Shown piece by piece: positions 33,055 through 44,226 of a stretch of 64,000 bases of DNA (positions within the stretch are counted from its first letter, which is position 1; every line of letters begins with the position of its first letter). A model generated the notes under the pieces. That model ran no database searches, was not told the origin of the DNA, and saw only the letters and a program-made list of their open reading frames with translations. Source of the stretch: Gentiana macrophylla (lineage: Eukaryota > Streptophyta > Magnoliopsida > Gentianales > Gentianaceae); contig JAOBSW010001097.1 of the NCBI GenBank assembly GCA_026214975.1, positions 32,660-96,659 on the forward strand. The letters are read 5' to 3'. Both the position numbers and the translations under genes were made by a program.

Positions 33055-34540
33055 TCAAGATTGCCCCGGAGCCGGAGTATCATCAGCCGGAGGATCAGAA
33101 GAGGGTCCAGAAGGTGGTGCCGTAGTCCTGTCTACCGAGCCAGGCTGCTCCTCATCTGACGATGACTCAGACTCGTGAATGACGCCCGCAATGGCTTGCT
33201 CAATCTCATCGTAATAAAGAAAATCAATAGTGCTCGGATGAAGATTTCGTCATCCTCGGCTTCCGGCCGTCACCGATACACTTCGTAATCGTCAAAATGT
33301 TGTTTCGAGACGCCCCGATGTCCTCCAACCCGATTCCGCACATCTGTTGCCCATACTCAGCCTCATCCGGACCGAAGGAGATAAAGTAGGAAGGGAGGAT
33401 GGTCGAGGCGACGCCGAAAAAGTACCAAGCTCACGTGCTATCTCACCTCGATCTCGCCTCGACCGAAGATTTTACTTTCTCCTCTCGCAAGAACCTAGGA
33501 TTCTTTGGTTTGTGATCGGTCTTGTACTGGAACTCCAAAGATCTTGACAGAGACCGTGTATCAAATGTGGACATATCAAGCATCGTGTGTGTATACCTTC
33601 GATTCATAGAAATCTCATCGAAAATCGCTTGCCCTACATCGACATTGAGCTTGAAGTTCAAGGCATATAGCATCCCAAGGTCACCAATGTGGAAGTGCGT
33701 CAGGTTGTTCTTAGGCAGCAAACTGTTCTGGATAAACCGACACTGGACCTTCCAATCCTCTGTCCAACTTGTAGTGATCAATTCCTTCCTATCTCCACCC
33801 GGCCTAAGCGTCCATGGTACTTCCGGGCATACCAACATCCGTAATTCCTCCAACGGATCCTCACCGGCATCCTGTTTAGCTTTAATTGCCTCCTTATAGT
33901 CCAAGGCCTCAAAAGGAGCTAACCCGTACTTTCCATTGATAACCGCCGGTGTAAATGGCACCTTAACTCCCCGAACAGTAACCACCCCAGTTTCCAAATT
34001 TGTCTCCGAGCAATTGGCATAAAATTCACGGACCAATGTAGCATTAACCTGGGTCCTCGGGGTTACCATCAAAGCTCCCCACTTCCTATCCCTCAATAAC
34101 TTCACAAATAAGCGATCAACTTGAGGCTCAAGGATAGCTCGCTCGATTAACATCGTCCTCGTGAGATAATGCTTATTATAGACCTCCATTGCCTTAGGGT
34201 TGATGAATCTACGGGAATAGGGATAGCAGGTCTCACTCTCTGTCTAGCCGGCTCAACTCCCTCAGGTGCTTCCTCGGCCCACCCTTGGTTCATTTGCATC
34301 TCTCGCACTCGAGTCTCTCGACACCCTAGCCATCTTGCTCACTAAGGGCTCATCATCCGTGTCGAACCCGACTGACTCATCTCGCAAAGGAACCCTAGAT
34401 TGACCTCTGTGAGGATTCGACGTTCACCAATATGAATGCCTCGGTTCGGATTAACTAATAGGGGTCTACGATCTTTTCTTCTTAGCCGGTTCAAGAGCAA
34501 TTCCCTTACCGTGCCTCTTCACTACCGCTTTACGTACCAT
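33055..34540 (-). pseudogene. ORF3 of element A (Athila env-position ORF; nuclear-type protein)
   Basis: The start ATG (34540-34538) aligns with the ORF3 start of element B and follows a conserved acceptor. The best open part (34189-33443) contains VREFYANCSET, RGVKVPFTPAVIN and RPGGDRKELITTSWTEDW, the hallmarks of the 'putative plant transposon protein' domain found in plant retrotransposons. An early TAG (about 34467) and further frame changes break the gene. The N-terminus is basic (KKKRS); the C-terminus is Ser/Glu- and Pro-rich (SESSSDEEQPGS) and ends with a TGA at 33057-33055. No signal peptide or membrane span is visible, so 'env' fits only the position. Confidence 0.7.
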
Positions 34541-34546
34541 TGTAGA

Positions 34547-34828
34547 CTAAGGGTAAACAAACACCAATCCCAAATCCAAATTCAAACAAAACCACCCGTT
34601 TATCGTCCAAACGGGATTTCCCAAACAAAGCAACACCAAACCAACGTCAAAACAGCAATGCAGACCATCCAACACCATCCATCAACATCCCAGATCACCA
34701 CAAAACAAGAAACAAGAACAGAACAAGAAAGAAAAACAAATAAGAGAAAAGTCCTATAAAACAGTCGACTCGAAGATCGAACTCAAAAAAAACGTGCAAT
34801 AATCTAGGAAAAGCTTATAAAATCTTAC
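34547..34828 (-). other. Predicted 5'UTR intron of ORF3 (element A)
   Basis: The minus strand has donor TTG/GTAAGA (34828) and acceptor CCCTTAG (34547), 7 bases before the ORF3 ATG. Both sites have counterparts in element B. Length is 282 bases. Confidence 0.5.
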
Positions 34829-35128
34829 CAAGTACGATGATGGGATGATGGTAAAACGGATTAGAAGTCCAAACAATGCCAAATTGAACCCAAAAATCAA
34901 ATTTTTTTCTCCAAACAGTCGCACCAACTAAATTACTGAATCGGATTAATGGGTGTTTGTTGGGGGATTTGGAGTGGAAAATCGACAAGAAGGGATTGAG
35001 AGCTGTTTGTGGGACTTTGAAACGCCCAATTTGGTGTAGAAACAAGGATTTTAGGGCAAAAGGAGGGCAAAAGTCGGGTTTGAGGATTTGAAATTCTGAA
35101 AAAAGTGAGTTTCCATCGAAGGAGGGAG

Positions 35129-35136
35129 TATACATA
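35129..35136 (-). promoter_or_regulatory. TATA-like box before ORF3 (element A)
   Basis: TATGTATA on the minus strand, 11 bases after the dyad array, like TATATATA in element B. It lies about 600 bases before the ORF3 ATG. Confidence 0.45.
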
Positions 35137-35146
35137 GACGGAGGCT

Positions 35147-35345
35147 GGACGCTCGTCCAACTCAGTGGACGGGCGTCCACTGGAGGACTAGATGAACCGG
35201 ACGGGCGCCCCGATTACGACGCCGCCCAAATGCTCGATTGACATACTGGCGTTGAAAGGGTCTCAGACGGGCGTCCAAGAATGTTGGACGCTCGTTCAAC
35301 AATTATGCATAACGGACGGGCGTCCAGGGCACTGGACGGGCGTCC
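35147..35345 (-). repeat. Dyad array before ORF3 (element A)
   Basis: Eight GGACGNNCGTCC-like dyads start at 35147/35167, 35199/35217, 35265/35286 and 35314/35334. Pairs are 18-21 bases apart; pair-to-pair steps are 52, 66 and 49. Many copies are perfect palindromes at the outer five bases. Confidence 0.9.
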
Positions 35346-35499
35346 AATAGAGAAAAATTGCAAAATTTATAAAATTTCATAAAGTTTAAATGCAAACTTG
35401 CATTTTCTCATTAAACTTAATTAAAACTTCAAAAATACAAATGGAAATCAACGAAAATCATAAAATTACAAGAAAATAAAAAAAAAACAAAAAGAAAAC

Positions 35500-35517
35500 A
35501 GTGGGTTGCCTCCCACT
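35500..35517 (-). repeat. Conserved AGTGGG-AGGCAA-CCCACT hairpin (element A)
   Basis: A 6-bp stem with a six-base loop, about 30 bases after the small ORF stop. The same hairpin is at 47802-47817 in element B, preceded in both by CGAGCCCC-ACGTAAAA. Confidence 0.7.
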
Positions 35518-35547
35518 CAGCCGCCTGCTTTTACGTTGGGGCTCGAT

Positions 35548-35965
35548 TTAAACAAACCTAACTAACGCTAGTGCAGCATAAATCTCGCCCCAATCCACCA
35601 AACGGATGAGACGACGAAGCATATCAATAAAGGGAGGGAAATCATAGTCGCCTTGTATGCCCTGATCATCTCCACCACCTCTAAACCTATAAAATGTGAA
35701 GCCTGTAGTACCAGCGCTAGATCTGTCAGCATAGGGTCATTTAGGACCGTGTATGGACGTCCTATAGCTTCCTGGAGCTCCTCAGTAGTGAAGTCACTAC
35801 CTCCCGAACAGCGGGGACAATGAGAACATAGGTGATGGTCTTCGTACGGGTACTAAGCTCAAAATCTACTTGCAAGACTATAGTGCCTCCTGGTCCATCG
35901 CCCATCTGAATCAGTGGGATCCGACTAATGATGGGGAACTCCTCCGGAAGAACTCCGTAATCCAT
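35548..35965 (-). pseudogene. Conserved small ORF between integrase and ORF3 (element A)
   Basis: Starts MDYGVLPEEFPIISRIP and includes DGPGGTIVLQVDF and TKTITYVLIVP. A frame change near 35815 separates this from a tail that matches element B and includes DFPPFIDMLRRLIRLVDWGEIY in one frame. The intact ancestor would be about 135 codons. No family is recognised and no catalytic motif is visible. Conservation between A and B, which differ at many sites, suggests a translated product. Confidence 0.55.
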
Positions 35966-36139
35966 ATCTAAAAAGCAAACTAACCGATAGATGTAAACAG
36001 AAAAATTAGTCAACTAAAACTTAATTAAACTAAAACTTAAATAAATATAACACTAACAGCCTAAACAAAATTTAACTAATAAAATAAGGGATATCTAGGA
36101 TGCCTCCTAGTAGCGCTTTTGGTTAATATCGTTAGCTCG

Positions 36140-36510
36140 ACACTGTTGAAGTCTAGACTGGATCAAGCCATTTGACTTTTCTGCCAGCCACTACCTCGTG
36201 TAAGCTCTGATCAGGAGTGTGGCCGCAGAAACAGCACCTAACACATGGTGTTAAATTCTTTATAGCTTTCCAGACACGTTTAAACTTCCCCATGGTTGAC
36301 TTCTTCGTCTTCTGAAGCTTAAGATGACATTTTTTTGACGCTCCTTCCAATATTCTTCCATATCCCAACTACCAGCTAGAACTTCTTCAGATTGACCATC
36401 ACCGTCATCCTCAGAGAAAAGATCGGGTGAAAACTTCGTCTAATTCTTCTCGGATCGTTGTAGCACCACATCCAAGGATATCGAGGAACCGAGCAGTCAA
36501 AGGCTTGTCT
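36140..36510 (-). pseudogene. Post-integrase conserved region with a Cys cluster (element A)
   Basis: Follows the integrase end (RCKHYIGEPKDKPL-like). Contains a Lys/Arg-rich stretch and then LTPCVRCCFCGHTPDQ and RKVKWLDPV. Element B has the same order with PCVKCRF in one frame and RKVKW in another. It could be a C-terminal extension of the polyprotein or a separate small ORF; frames are broken in both copies. Confidence 0.4.
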
Positions 36511-36547
36511 TTAGGCTCACCAATGTAGTGTTTGCACCTCTGTCCGT

Positions 36548-37869
36548 TCACTCAAACGGCTGGTCACCATAACCTCGTAGTTCTAGAACGCCCAGAATAA
36601 TTTGAAGAATTTCAAAGGACCGGACCAACGTGTCCTCAACTTCCCAGAAACAAATGTAACCTAGAATTGTAAAGAAGAACTTGTTCTCCGACTTGAAATT
36701 TCTCTTCTTAATCTTAGCATTGTGGATTAGCTTCATCTTATCCTTACTAATCCTGGCACTTTCGTAAGCCTGGAGTCTGAATTCGTCTAGCTCATGTAAC
36801 TGCTGTAGTCGATGTTTTCCACAAGATTGGGAATCAAAGTTCAGAAACTTTGTAGCCCAATGAGCTCTATGCTCTAACTCGACAGGCTGATGACATGGTT
36901 TCCCGTAGACCATTTGATATGGAGATGTACCCATAGGGGTTTTATAGGCAGTTCTGTAAGCCCAAAGTACATCATCCAATTTCAAACTCCAGTCTTTTCT
37001 ATGACTGTTTACCGTCTTCTCCAGGATTTTCTTGATGCTTTGGTTGTCTTTTCAACTCGACCACTAGTCATCGGATGATATGGTGTGCCGCTTTTATGAC
37101 GAACACCATACTCTTCAAGGACTTTCTAGTGGTCGGTTGCGAAATGCGATCCCTTCATCATCGATCAAGGCACGTGGACATCCAAATCTCACAAAGATAT
37201 TCTTCTTTAAGAATTTCATTACCGTCTTATGATCATTGTGAGGAGTGGCTTGAGCCTCTACCCATTTCGACACGTAATCTCACGCAGACTAAGATGTATT
37301 TTTACCGCAAGATGATGGGAATGGTCCCATAAAATCGATACCCCACACATCAAAGACTTCGCATTCTAGGATGGGTTTCAAAGGCATGTCAAAACGCCTT
37401 GTCGAGTACTGTTCTTTTCGCACCTATCACAAGCTTTACAAAAATCTTTCAGATCTTTAAAGATCGTAGGCCAATAGAAACCGGATTGAAAGATCTTAGC
37501 AACGGTTTTCCACGGACCAAAGTGACCTCCAGTGGGTCCACTGTGGCACTGCTCAATAATATCTCGTTGCTCAGACTCAGGAACACATCTTCTAAGCAAA
37601 CCATCTTTACAGATCTTAAAAAGATAAGGTTCATCCCAAACGAAATATTTCAAATCAAAGAAGAACTTTTTCTTCTCCTGATAAGACATCTCTGGATCGA
37701 GATAACGGGCATGACGGTAGTTTACAATGGAAGAATACCACGGAACATCAGGAGGACAACCGTCTATCAACATAATGTTTTCTAGAGGAAAGTAAAGATC
37801 TATATCATCTGGATCATCTTTTTCCTCACTTAACATTCTAGAAGCGTGATCAGCCACTACGCTTTCAAC
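36548..37869 (-). pseudogene. Integrase of element A (decayed)
   Basis: The HHCC zinc-binding part is at 37857-37378 (QCHSGPTGGHFG...CKACDRC). The core shows GIDFMGPF and the lower part [31 protein letters not shown] at 36985-36548, typical of Athila-lineage integrases. The core between is frameshifted, so the D,D,E set cannot be read in one frame. The enzyme would join element cDNA to host DNA. Confidence 0.8.
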
Positions 37870-38178
37870 GCCTTTTTGTCCTTAATTTGAACGTCAAACT
37901 CTTGTAGGTCAATATCCAACGTAGTAAGCGCGTTTAGCCTCTTTCTTGGTCATCGATAACGCATAAGCGGCGTGATCACCCACACAATCACTTGAGCTCC
38001 TAACAAGTAACTCTACGAAACTTGTCCATATCAAAACTACGGCCAAAAGCTCCTTTTGAAGAGTGGTATAGTTAACTTGAGAGGGTTCAATGTGTGATGG
38101 CGTAATAGATAGGTGGAACTTCCCTTGATCTTTCGCCTCTAGAACAAAGACCAACAAAGATAGTTTGATGCGCCGCAC
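37870..38178 (-). pseudogene. RNase H region of element A (decayed)
   Basis: Pieces read PSHIEPSQVNYTTLQKELLAVV and, after a frame change, LRR-type text aligning with KKEAKPRLLRWILTLQEFDVQ in element B. This domain removes RNA from the RNA-DNA hybrid during reverse transcription. Frameshifts make it non-functional. Confidence 0.7.
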
Positions 38179-38877
38179 ATAAGCTCAAACGGTAGGTTCC
38201 AATCAGGCGATATAAGAATTGGAGCAGATATTAAACGATCCTTGAGCTCCTCAAACGCTTGCTTGCAGCTCTCATCAAAATTAAACTCAACGTCTTCCTT
38301 TAGTAAAGTGGACAGGGGCTTGGCTATCTTGGAGAAGTCTTGAATGAACCTTCTGTAAAAACCGACATGTCCAAGAAAGCCTCTAACTTCACGCACATTC
38401 TTAGGGTAGCTCATCTTCTCGATAGCTTCTACTTTTGCCCTGTCAACTTCTATACCTTTGGCGGAGATTTTGTGGCCAAGAACTATTCCCTCATCTACCA
38501 TGAAATGGCATTTCTCCCAATTAAGTACTAAGTTCTTTTCCACACATCTGGATAACACTTGATCAAGATTGTCAAGGCAATCATCAAAAGACTGACCAAA
38601 AACCGAAAAGTCGTCCATAAAAATCTCCATACACTTCTCTACGAGCCCGTCAAAGATAGCCAGCATACATCTTTGAAATGTGGCTGGGGCATTGCAGAGA
38701 CCAAATGGCATCCGCCTGTAAGCGAATGTACCATATGGGCAGGTAAAAGTGGTCTTTTCTTGGTCAGCTGGATCAATGGGTATTTGGAAGTACCCTGAAT
38801 ATCCATCTAGGAAGCAGTAGAATGCGTGTCCCGCCAGACGCTCAAGCATCTGATCAATGAATGGAAGGGGAAAGTGA
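38139..38877 (-). pseudogene. Reverse transcriptase of element A, 3' part after insertion
   Basis: This open stretch begins after the element B insertion with MLERLAGHAFYCFLDGYSGYFQ, then FTCPYGTFAYRRMPFGLCNAPATFQ, the catalytic EIFMDDFSVFG (x-x-DD) and FLGHVGFYRRFIQDFSKIAKPL. These are the palm and thumb of a Ty3/Gypsy RT. The upstream fingers are on the other side of element B (53345 onwards). Confidence 0.9.
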
Positions 38878-39233
38878 TCTTTTGTTAAGGGTGAAAATCT
38901 ATGAATTATAAGGATATATTTTACGATGTTTCCCCTCTATATTGTGTAATTTGCATAATAATTGGTCTTTATATTGAAATATTGAGCAAACGATATTTTT
39001 ATAGACTTAATCGCAATATTGATATGTTTATGTGATTTTATGGTTGAAATATAATTATTTGAATACTATTACAGTTCGCGATGTTTTCCATGTGTTATAG
39101 GTATGTTTATTGTGCTCAAATGATGATTTAAAGAAATTAAAAGTCGAGCTAAGTTGATTGAAGAAAGAGATAATGATGATTTGGAAGGAAGGAAAGAGAT
39201 AAGTATGCAAGAATCCCATTCAAAGCAAAGCAT

Positions 39234-39397
39234 GAACGTTCATCCATGAAGCGCCCATACCGAACGAAAGCGTCCGGCAATTCGGACGTTCGTCCATGAA
39301 AGCGATTTTGATCTGAAGAGAGTTTGAACGGAAGTCGGACGCGGCCTGAGGAGTTCAAGAATGTCGGACAAGCGGCCATTATAGTGAACGCTCGTCC
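39234..39397 (+). repeat. Dyad array in the 5' LTR of element B
   Basis: GAACGTTCATCC (39234), a damaged pair near 39262-39294, degraded copies near 39336 and 39365, and GAACGCTCGTCC (39386). It is more degraded than the array in the 3' LTR. Confidence 0.7.
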
Positions 39398-39431
39398 ATC
39401 CGACCGACTTAGAGAAACCGACTTTGGAGGC

Positions 39432-39438
39432 TATAAAT
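39432..39438 (+). promoter_or_regulatory. TATA box in the 5' LTR of element B
   Basis: TATAAAT 34 bases after the last dyad, matched by 52344-52350 in the 3' LTR. It is followed by the telo-box AACCCTAAACCCTAGGGG. Confidence 0.65.
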
Positions 39439-40373
39439 ACCCGCTTGTTTTCACACATTAGGGATACCAATTGATAATTCTCGAACCCTAAACCCTAGGG
39501 GCGGCTATAGGCTGCGCTTTTACTTTGTTTTTCCAGTTTTTTATGTTCTTCAATTCCTAGATACAATTAGTTTAATTTATGCAATTTACTTCAACAATTC
39601 GAGCTATTCAAGGATGCTAAGAGGCTAGGCTTCAATCAAACGAGCATTGTGAAGCCATCCAACTTTCATTAATTTTGATTCTTCGGTTATATTGTAAGTT
39701 TTTAATCAAGTTGTTTCCTTTATCATGTCTTATGTTGATTAATTGCATTTATATCGAAAGATGTGCATGTATGATGTTTTATATTTGATGAAAGTCTTTA
39801 TAAACATTAGATCACCATGATTTAGGAATAGATCTTTGATCTATGTCAAACGAAAGTTGATAGGTTGAATATCTAGGTTAAAACGTTAAAGTTTACATCT
39901 TTGTTTATGTTATGACGCGTTAATACCTTTGATAAGATGAATCACAACTTGATAGAAACTGCAATATAATCGGGATGAGAGATTAGTGTTTGTTGGATAG
40001 GTGGATCAATACTCGTTTGTCCGTTTTAAATTTGATTTAACCCTTGAAACTTGAACTGTTTAGTTAGTCTATTTCCTATTGCACCTTTAGATTAATTTGT
40101 TCGCAACCAAACCTTCCTAGCTTTGGATTTTCGTCCTCTATCTAGTTTATTTTCAGCATATATGTGTAGTTTAGTTTTGTTTTACTCGCTCTTTAGTTTA
40201 GTTTTTCGTGACATAGTTTAGTTAGACAAAAACTAGGAACCACAATCGTCTAGTTCCCCGTAGGATCGACCCGGCATTAACCACTAGTACTACGATCCTT
40301 ATACTTGGGGTTAACCGGATTATAAATTTATTACTTGTTTGTTTTGCATAGATAAAATCCGTAGACAAGTTTT

Positions 40374-40391
40374 TGGCGCCGTTGCCGGGGA
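40374..40391 (+). promoter_or_regulatory. Primer-binding site of element B
   Basis: TGGCGCCGTTGCCGGGGA, six bases after the LTR, the site used by Athila-type and related plant Gypsy elements. Confidence 0.85.
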
Positions 40392-40621
40392 ACCGGACGG
40401 TTGTTTAGTTTTTGTTCTAGTTTTTATTTTGTTTTCAATTCCTGTTTTTAGGTTAGATCTTTTCAGTTTCTGTTTGTGGTTAATAGTTTAGTTGTTTTTT
40501 GTTCAATTGTCTGTCGTTTTAATTGTGTTTTTGTTAGTAGTTAATATAAAATCTTTGCTCCTAATTTATACTCTGTTTTCTGTTTACCACGCTCTGTTTT
40601 TCTAATCGTTTCTGCCCAGTT

Positions 40622-40871
40622 GGACGAGCGTCCGTTTTACCAGACGCCCGTCCAGTTCTTGCTTCAGTCGGACGAGCGTTTAGTTTACTGGACGCCCGTC
40701 CGCTGAAAATTCTTCAATCCTGAATCAAATTCTGACCTGCAGACGAGCGTTCATACTTCTGGACGCCCGTCCAAAGGAATTCTGAAAAAGCGGACGAGCG
40801 TTCATATTTTGAACGCCCGTCCATCCTGAAAAACTGGTCAGACGCTCGTCCATAATTTTGGACGTTCGTCC
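40622..40871 (+). repeat. Dyad array in the leader of element B
   Basis: Ten dyads in five pairs start at 40622/40642, 40670/40690, 40741/40761, 40792/40811 and 40840/40860, so within-pair distance is 20, 20, 20, 19 and 20. Pair-to-pair steps are 48, 71, 51 and 48. In the first four pairs the left dyad is GACGAGCG and the right one ACGCCCG. It lies 170 bases before the gag ATG. Confidence 0.92.
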
Positions 40872-41040
40872 GTTCCTCTTTCCCTCTATCATCTTCTTCT
40901 TTCCTTCTTTTCTTTTCTCTAGGTTTTGATCTTAGATTAGATTATAAGTCTTTAGTTTAAGTTGTTAGTTTCGTAGTTTATAGTTCTCTTTCTCTCCTTC
41001 TTTCTTTCTTGCTCAACAACTTGATCTTGGATCTCGGTGT

Positions 41041-42743
41041 ATGCAAACTCGTAGTCAGAAGGGACCACTAATCTACTCTCTCGACCCGAGCGGACCATAG
41101 TCCGACCCAATAGGCGGAGACTTCGTTTGTGAAGGAAACGCTCTTGATCAAGAATTTGAGCAAAATCTTGCAGAAGAAATCAAAGAAATAGTAATAATGG
41201 CAGCGGAAGATAGACGGACGTTGGCCGATTATGCCATGCCCGGTACAGTCACCATCAACCCGGCTATCGTTATGCCGCCATTTCAACTCCAACTTTCGAG
41301 CTAAAGCCAGGACTTATTCAGATGATGCAAGATGCATCAATTTTTCACGGCTATCAATCCAGAGAACCCCATACTCACCTACACACATTTCTACATATAT
41401 GCGGTATCGCCCGTATCCAAGGTGTAAGTGAGGACGCAATCAAGCTCAAACTTTTCCTATTTTCCTTGCGAGGGGAAGCACTAGAGTGGTATCACTCTCT
41501 CCCTTCGGAATCCATTACGACCTGGGCCGGACTTGAAAAAGAATTTTTGAGTCAATATTTCCCTCCATCAAAGACGGCCCAGTGTTTGAACGAAATCTTC
41601 ACATTCCATCAGCAGGAAAATGAATCTTTCTTTGATTGCTGGAAAAGGTTCAAGTCCCTCCTCCGAAAATGTCCCCACCACGGCTTGCCGATGCAAAGGC
41701 AAGTCAATACATTCTTTAGCGGATTGACCGAGCTCACTAAGGGCATGGTCAATAGTTCATCAGGTGGGGCGTTTTTGAAGAAGACTCCAGACGAAGGATG
41801 GGCATTGTTTGAAGACATTGCCAAATATAACTATGCCCCATCCTATCAAGCTATTCAGGCACCTCCTCCTCCTCCCAAGGTCGAGGAAGTGACTATGCAG
41901 AATCTGATTGCCATGTTGCAAAAGCAAATGGCTAATTCTCAGCTGACAACATCCCAAACTGTTCCTAATCCGAGTAATCAGACTCTTTCGTTTCCACAGA
42001 ACTCTCGGAGTTACAGATTGCGAAAAATTGTTGTCAAACCGCCACATGTCGGCGGTGTCAATTTCAACCCCCTTCTGCTCATCAAGTCAACGCTGTTCAT
42101 AATAATGGACAGTATAATCCAATCACATGCCAAGTTTTTGATGATCCGGGGCATACTGCTCGTTTCTGCCCCATGATTGGACAAAATGCAGAAGTGAATG
42201 CCTTTTACGCCGCCTAATCCGAGGTTCAATAACCATTCTCCGCCGAATAATGCTCAAAATCGGGCGTCGGCCGAATCCAAGCTTTAATCGAGTCCAAACT
42301 TCACGAAACCTGGATTCAATCGTAACCAAAACTCGAATTTTTCCAATTCCACACCAAGGTTCAATCGTAATTGGCCCTCTAATTCCAATCCTAATTATCA
42401 AAGTCGACCCAGCCAGCCATACTCTCCAAACTTCCCAAACTCTCAAGGCCCTTCAAGTTCAACTGATCTTAAAGCCGAATGGAACTCATTTAGAGAGGAG
42501 CAAAACAAGAATATTCAGCTCCTAATGAGTACAAATAAAAATCTTGAGAGACAGATAGGGCAGCTGGCTGAGCAGTTAGCATCAAGACCCCAAGGGCACT
42601 TGCCCAGCTTTACTGAGAAAAATCCTAAGGGTGGTCATGTTGCTCAGGCTGACTTAAGCAATGCCGTTGTCTCGACCTCGTGCCATCAATGCAATATGGT
42701 AAAGAGGAGGCCGCACCATGAGTTTAAGCGGTACACAGCTTAG
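41041..42743 (+). pseudogene. Gag of element B (decayed)
   Basis: Begins MQTRSQKGPLIYSLDPSGP and meets a TAG after 19 codons. The main open part (41322-42176) holds the retrotransposon gag core (LRGEALEWYHSLPSESITTW...FLSQYFPPSKT) and NSSSGGAFLKKTPDEGWALFEDIA. Frame changes follow, so the CCHC knuckle seen in element A is not readable here. A later piece (42525-42743) reads NKNLERQIGQLAEQLASRPQG, usual at the gag-protease junction. Gag would form the virus-like particle. Confidence 0.8.
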
Positions 42744-43075
42744 TGGTCCCCCTGGTTTCCAGGGAAACCACTAGCCCTCCCGCCACCGATAAGGCGAGGA
42801 GAGGAAGTTGAGCACCCATCATCCCCTTGGTGCAAGCAAGTAATCAGTGGTGATCCCCGATAGGTGGAAAGGTTGGAAATCCTCAAGTGGTGATCCTTTG
42901 AGGACCTGAAAAAGGAAAAGAAAGTCGTGGTGATCCACGACTACGAAAACTTCACGAAAAGTCATTCGGTGGAAAGATCTCGGAAGACAAGGCCGTTAGC
43001 GCATCTTCAAAGAAGGTTTTCTCTGAGAATGATCTTAAGAAGCTTCCATTTCCACCCAGAAAGAGCAACATCCCA

Positions 43076-43735
43076 TTGAGCGAAGATAAGAAGTATGAAA
43101 AGGTGCTCAATTTGTTGAAAAACACTCAGGTTAATCTTCCATTGTCAGAAGTTTTGGTTGAGATGCCTAAGTATACCAAGTTCATTAAGGATGTTGTATC
43201 TTCCAAAAAGAAATTATCAGAAATGGATCAAGCAGTTGGTAAAGACTGCGCGATGGTCAATTATCAAGACTTACCAACCAAGAGGGGCGACCCAGGCAAA
43301 TTTGTGCTCACACTGCAGATGGGAGGCCTAGTCTTCCCAAATTCCTTATGTGACCTGGGTGCATCCATCAGCTTGATGCCATTGTCTGTTTGCAATCAGC
43401 TTGGTTTACAAAGTCTTCTAGAACCCACTACCATGAACTTACAGTTCGCTGATAGATCTTCTAAAAAAGCTTCAGGGATCCTAAAGGACGTATTAGTTCA
43501 AATAGATAGGTTTACCTTTCCAGTTGACTGGTACGTCTTAGATATTGAGAAAAGTGAAAATGTCCCTTTGATTCTTGGAAGACCTTTTCTATCTACAGCT
43601 AGAGCCCTCATCGATTGTGATGGTGGGCATGTGACCATTCGAGTTGGTGACCAGGAGGTGAGCTATAGTGTTTCAAAATCTATCAATATACCTTCTGGAT
43701 CTCCAACCGGCTTTTTCTTGAGGAGACTTCGATGA
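43076..43735 (+). pseudogene. Protease region of element B
   Basis: A 219-codon open stretch with the retropepsin active site in the form NSLCDLGASISLMP and the flap/C-terminal ILGRPFLSTARALID. The D-L-G-A-S form is usual in Athila elements. It would cleave the Gag-Pol polyprotein. The piece itself is open, but it is cut off from gag and RT by frame changes. Confidence 0.8.
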
Positions 43736-44226
43736 TTTCGATGACTTTATGGTTAAGCAAGTCATGGCTGTAGAATCTGAATATGAGCGACTGATTGATA
43801 ATCTGAATAATCATGGTGTGGTCAATCTAGACCAGTTAGCAGCTGATTTTGAGGATGAGCTAAGAGAAGAAGCTTTGGCAGTAGGGCCACTAAGTAAGCT
43901 CAACGATGTTGAGTTGAAGAGTGGAGATCTTAAATCAAGTCAGAGGAACCTCTCCTGTAGATTTGGTTTCGAAGCCGTTGCCTAAACATCCGAAGTATGT
44001 GTTTCTAAGAGAAGGTGACAAGCTTCCTTTGATCATCTCCGCCAAGTCGTCTCGAATAGAAGAGCTTAAAGCTGTTAAACGTCTTGCAAAAATGAGAAAG
44101 CCTTTGGATGGCGGTGGGAGATATCCGAGGATATCTCCCCGACATCTGTATGCACAAGATCAAGGCGAGGAGGGTGCAAAGCGAGTTAGACAGCCCCAAA
44201 GGAGGCTTAACCTCACATGCAAGAAG
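43736..44226 (+). pseudogene. Protease-RT linker of element B
   Basis: Reads VNLDQLAADFEDELREEALAVGPLSKLND and then, in another frame, LPKHPKYVFLREGDKLPLIISAKSS. Both match the linker of element A (54155-53600). No catalytic motif. Confidence 0.65.

Larger units (their letters stand above)
38883..40367 (+). repeat. 5' LTR of element B
   Basis: Starts TGTTAAGGGTGAAAATC and ends AAAATCCGTAGACA. It lacks about 60 bases near 39917 that are present in the 3' LTR. Contains a dyad array (39234-39397), a TATA box (39432) and a telo-box pair (about 39484-39500). Confidence 0.92.

Noticed and set aside
33443..34189. ORF3 as a true envelope gene
   Set aside because: No signal peptide, membrane helix or cleavage site is visible; basic nuclear-type signals and acidic tracts argue against it. 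The label fits the position only.
39484..39503. AAACCCTAAACCCTA as interstitial telomere DNA
   Set aside because: Only two units, at a fixed place in every LTR of A and B; a telo-box is the simpler reading.
40622..40871. Regularly spaced palindromes as a possible CRISPR array
   Set aside because: Units are 12 bp, spacers are 8-40 bases of uneven length, the context is a plant Gypsy leader, and no cas gene is present.
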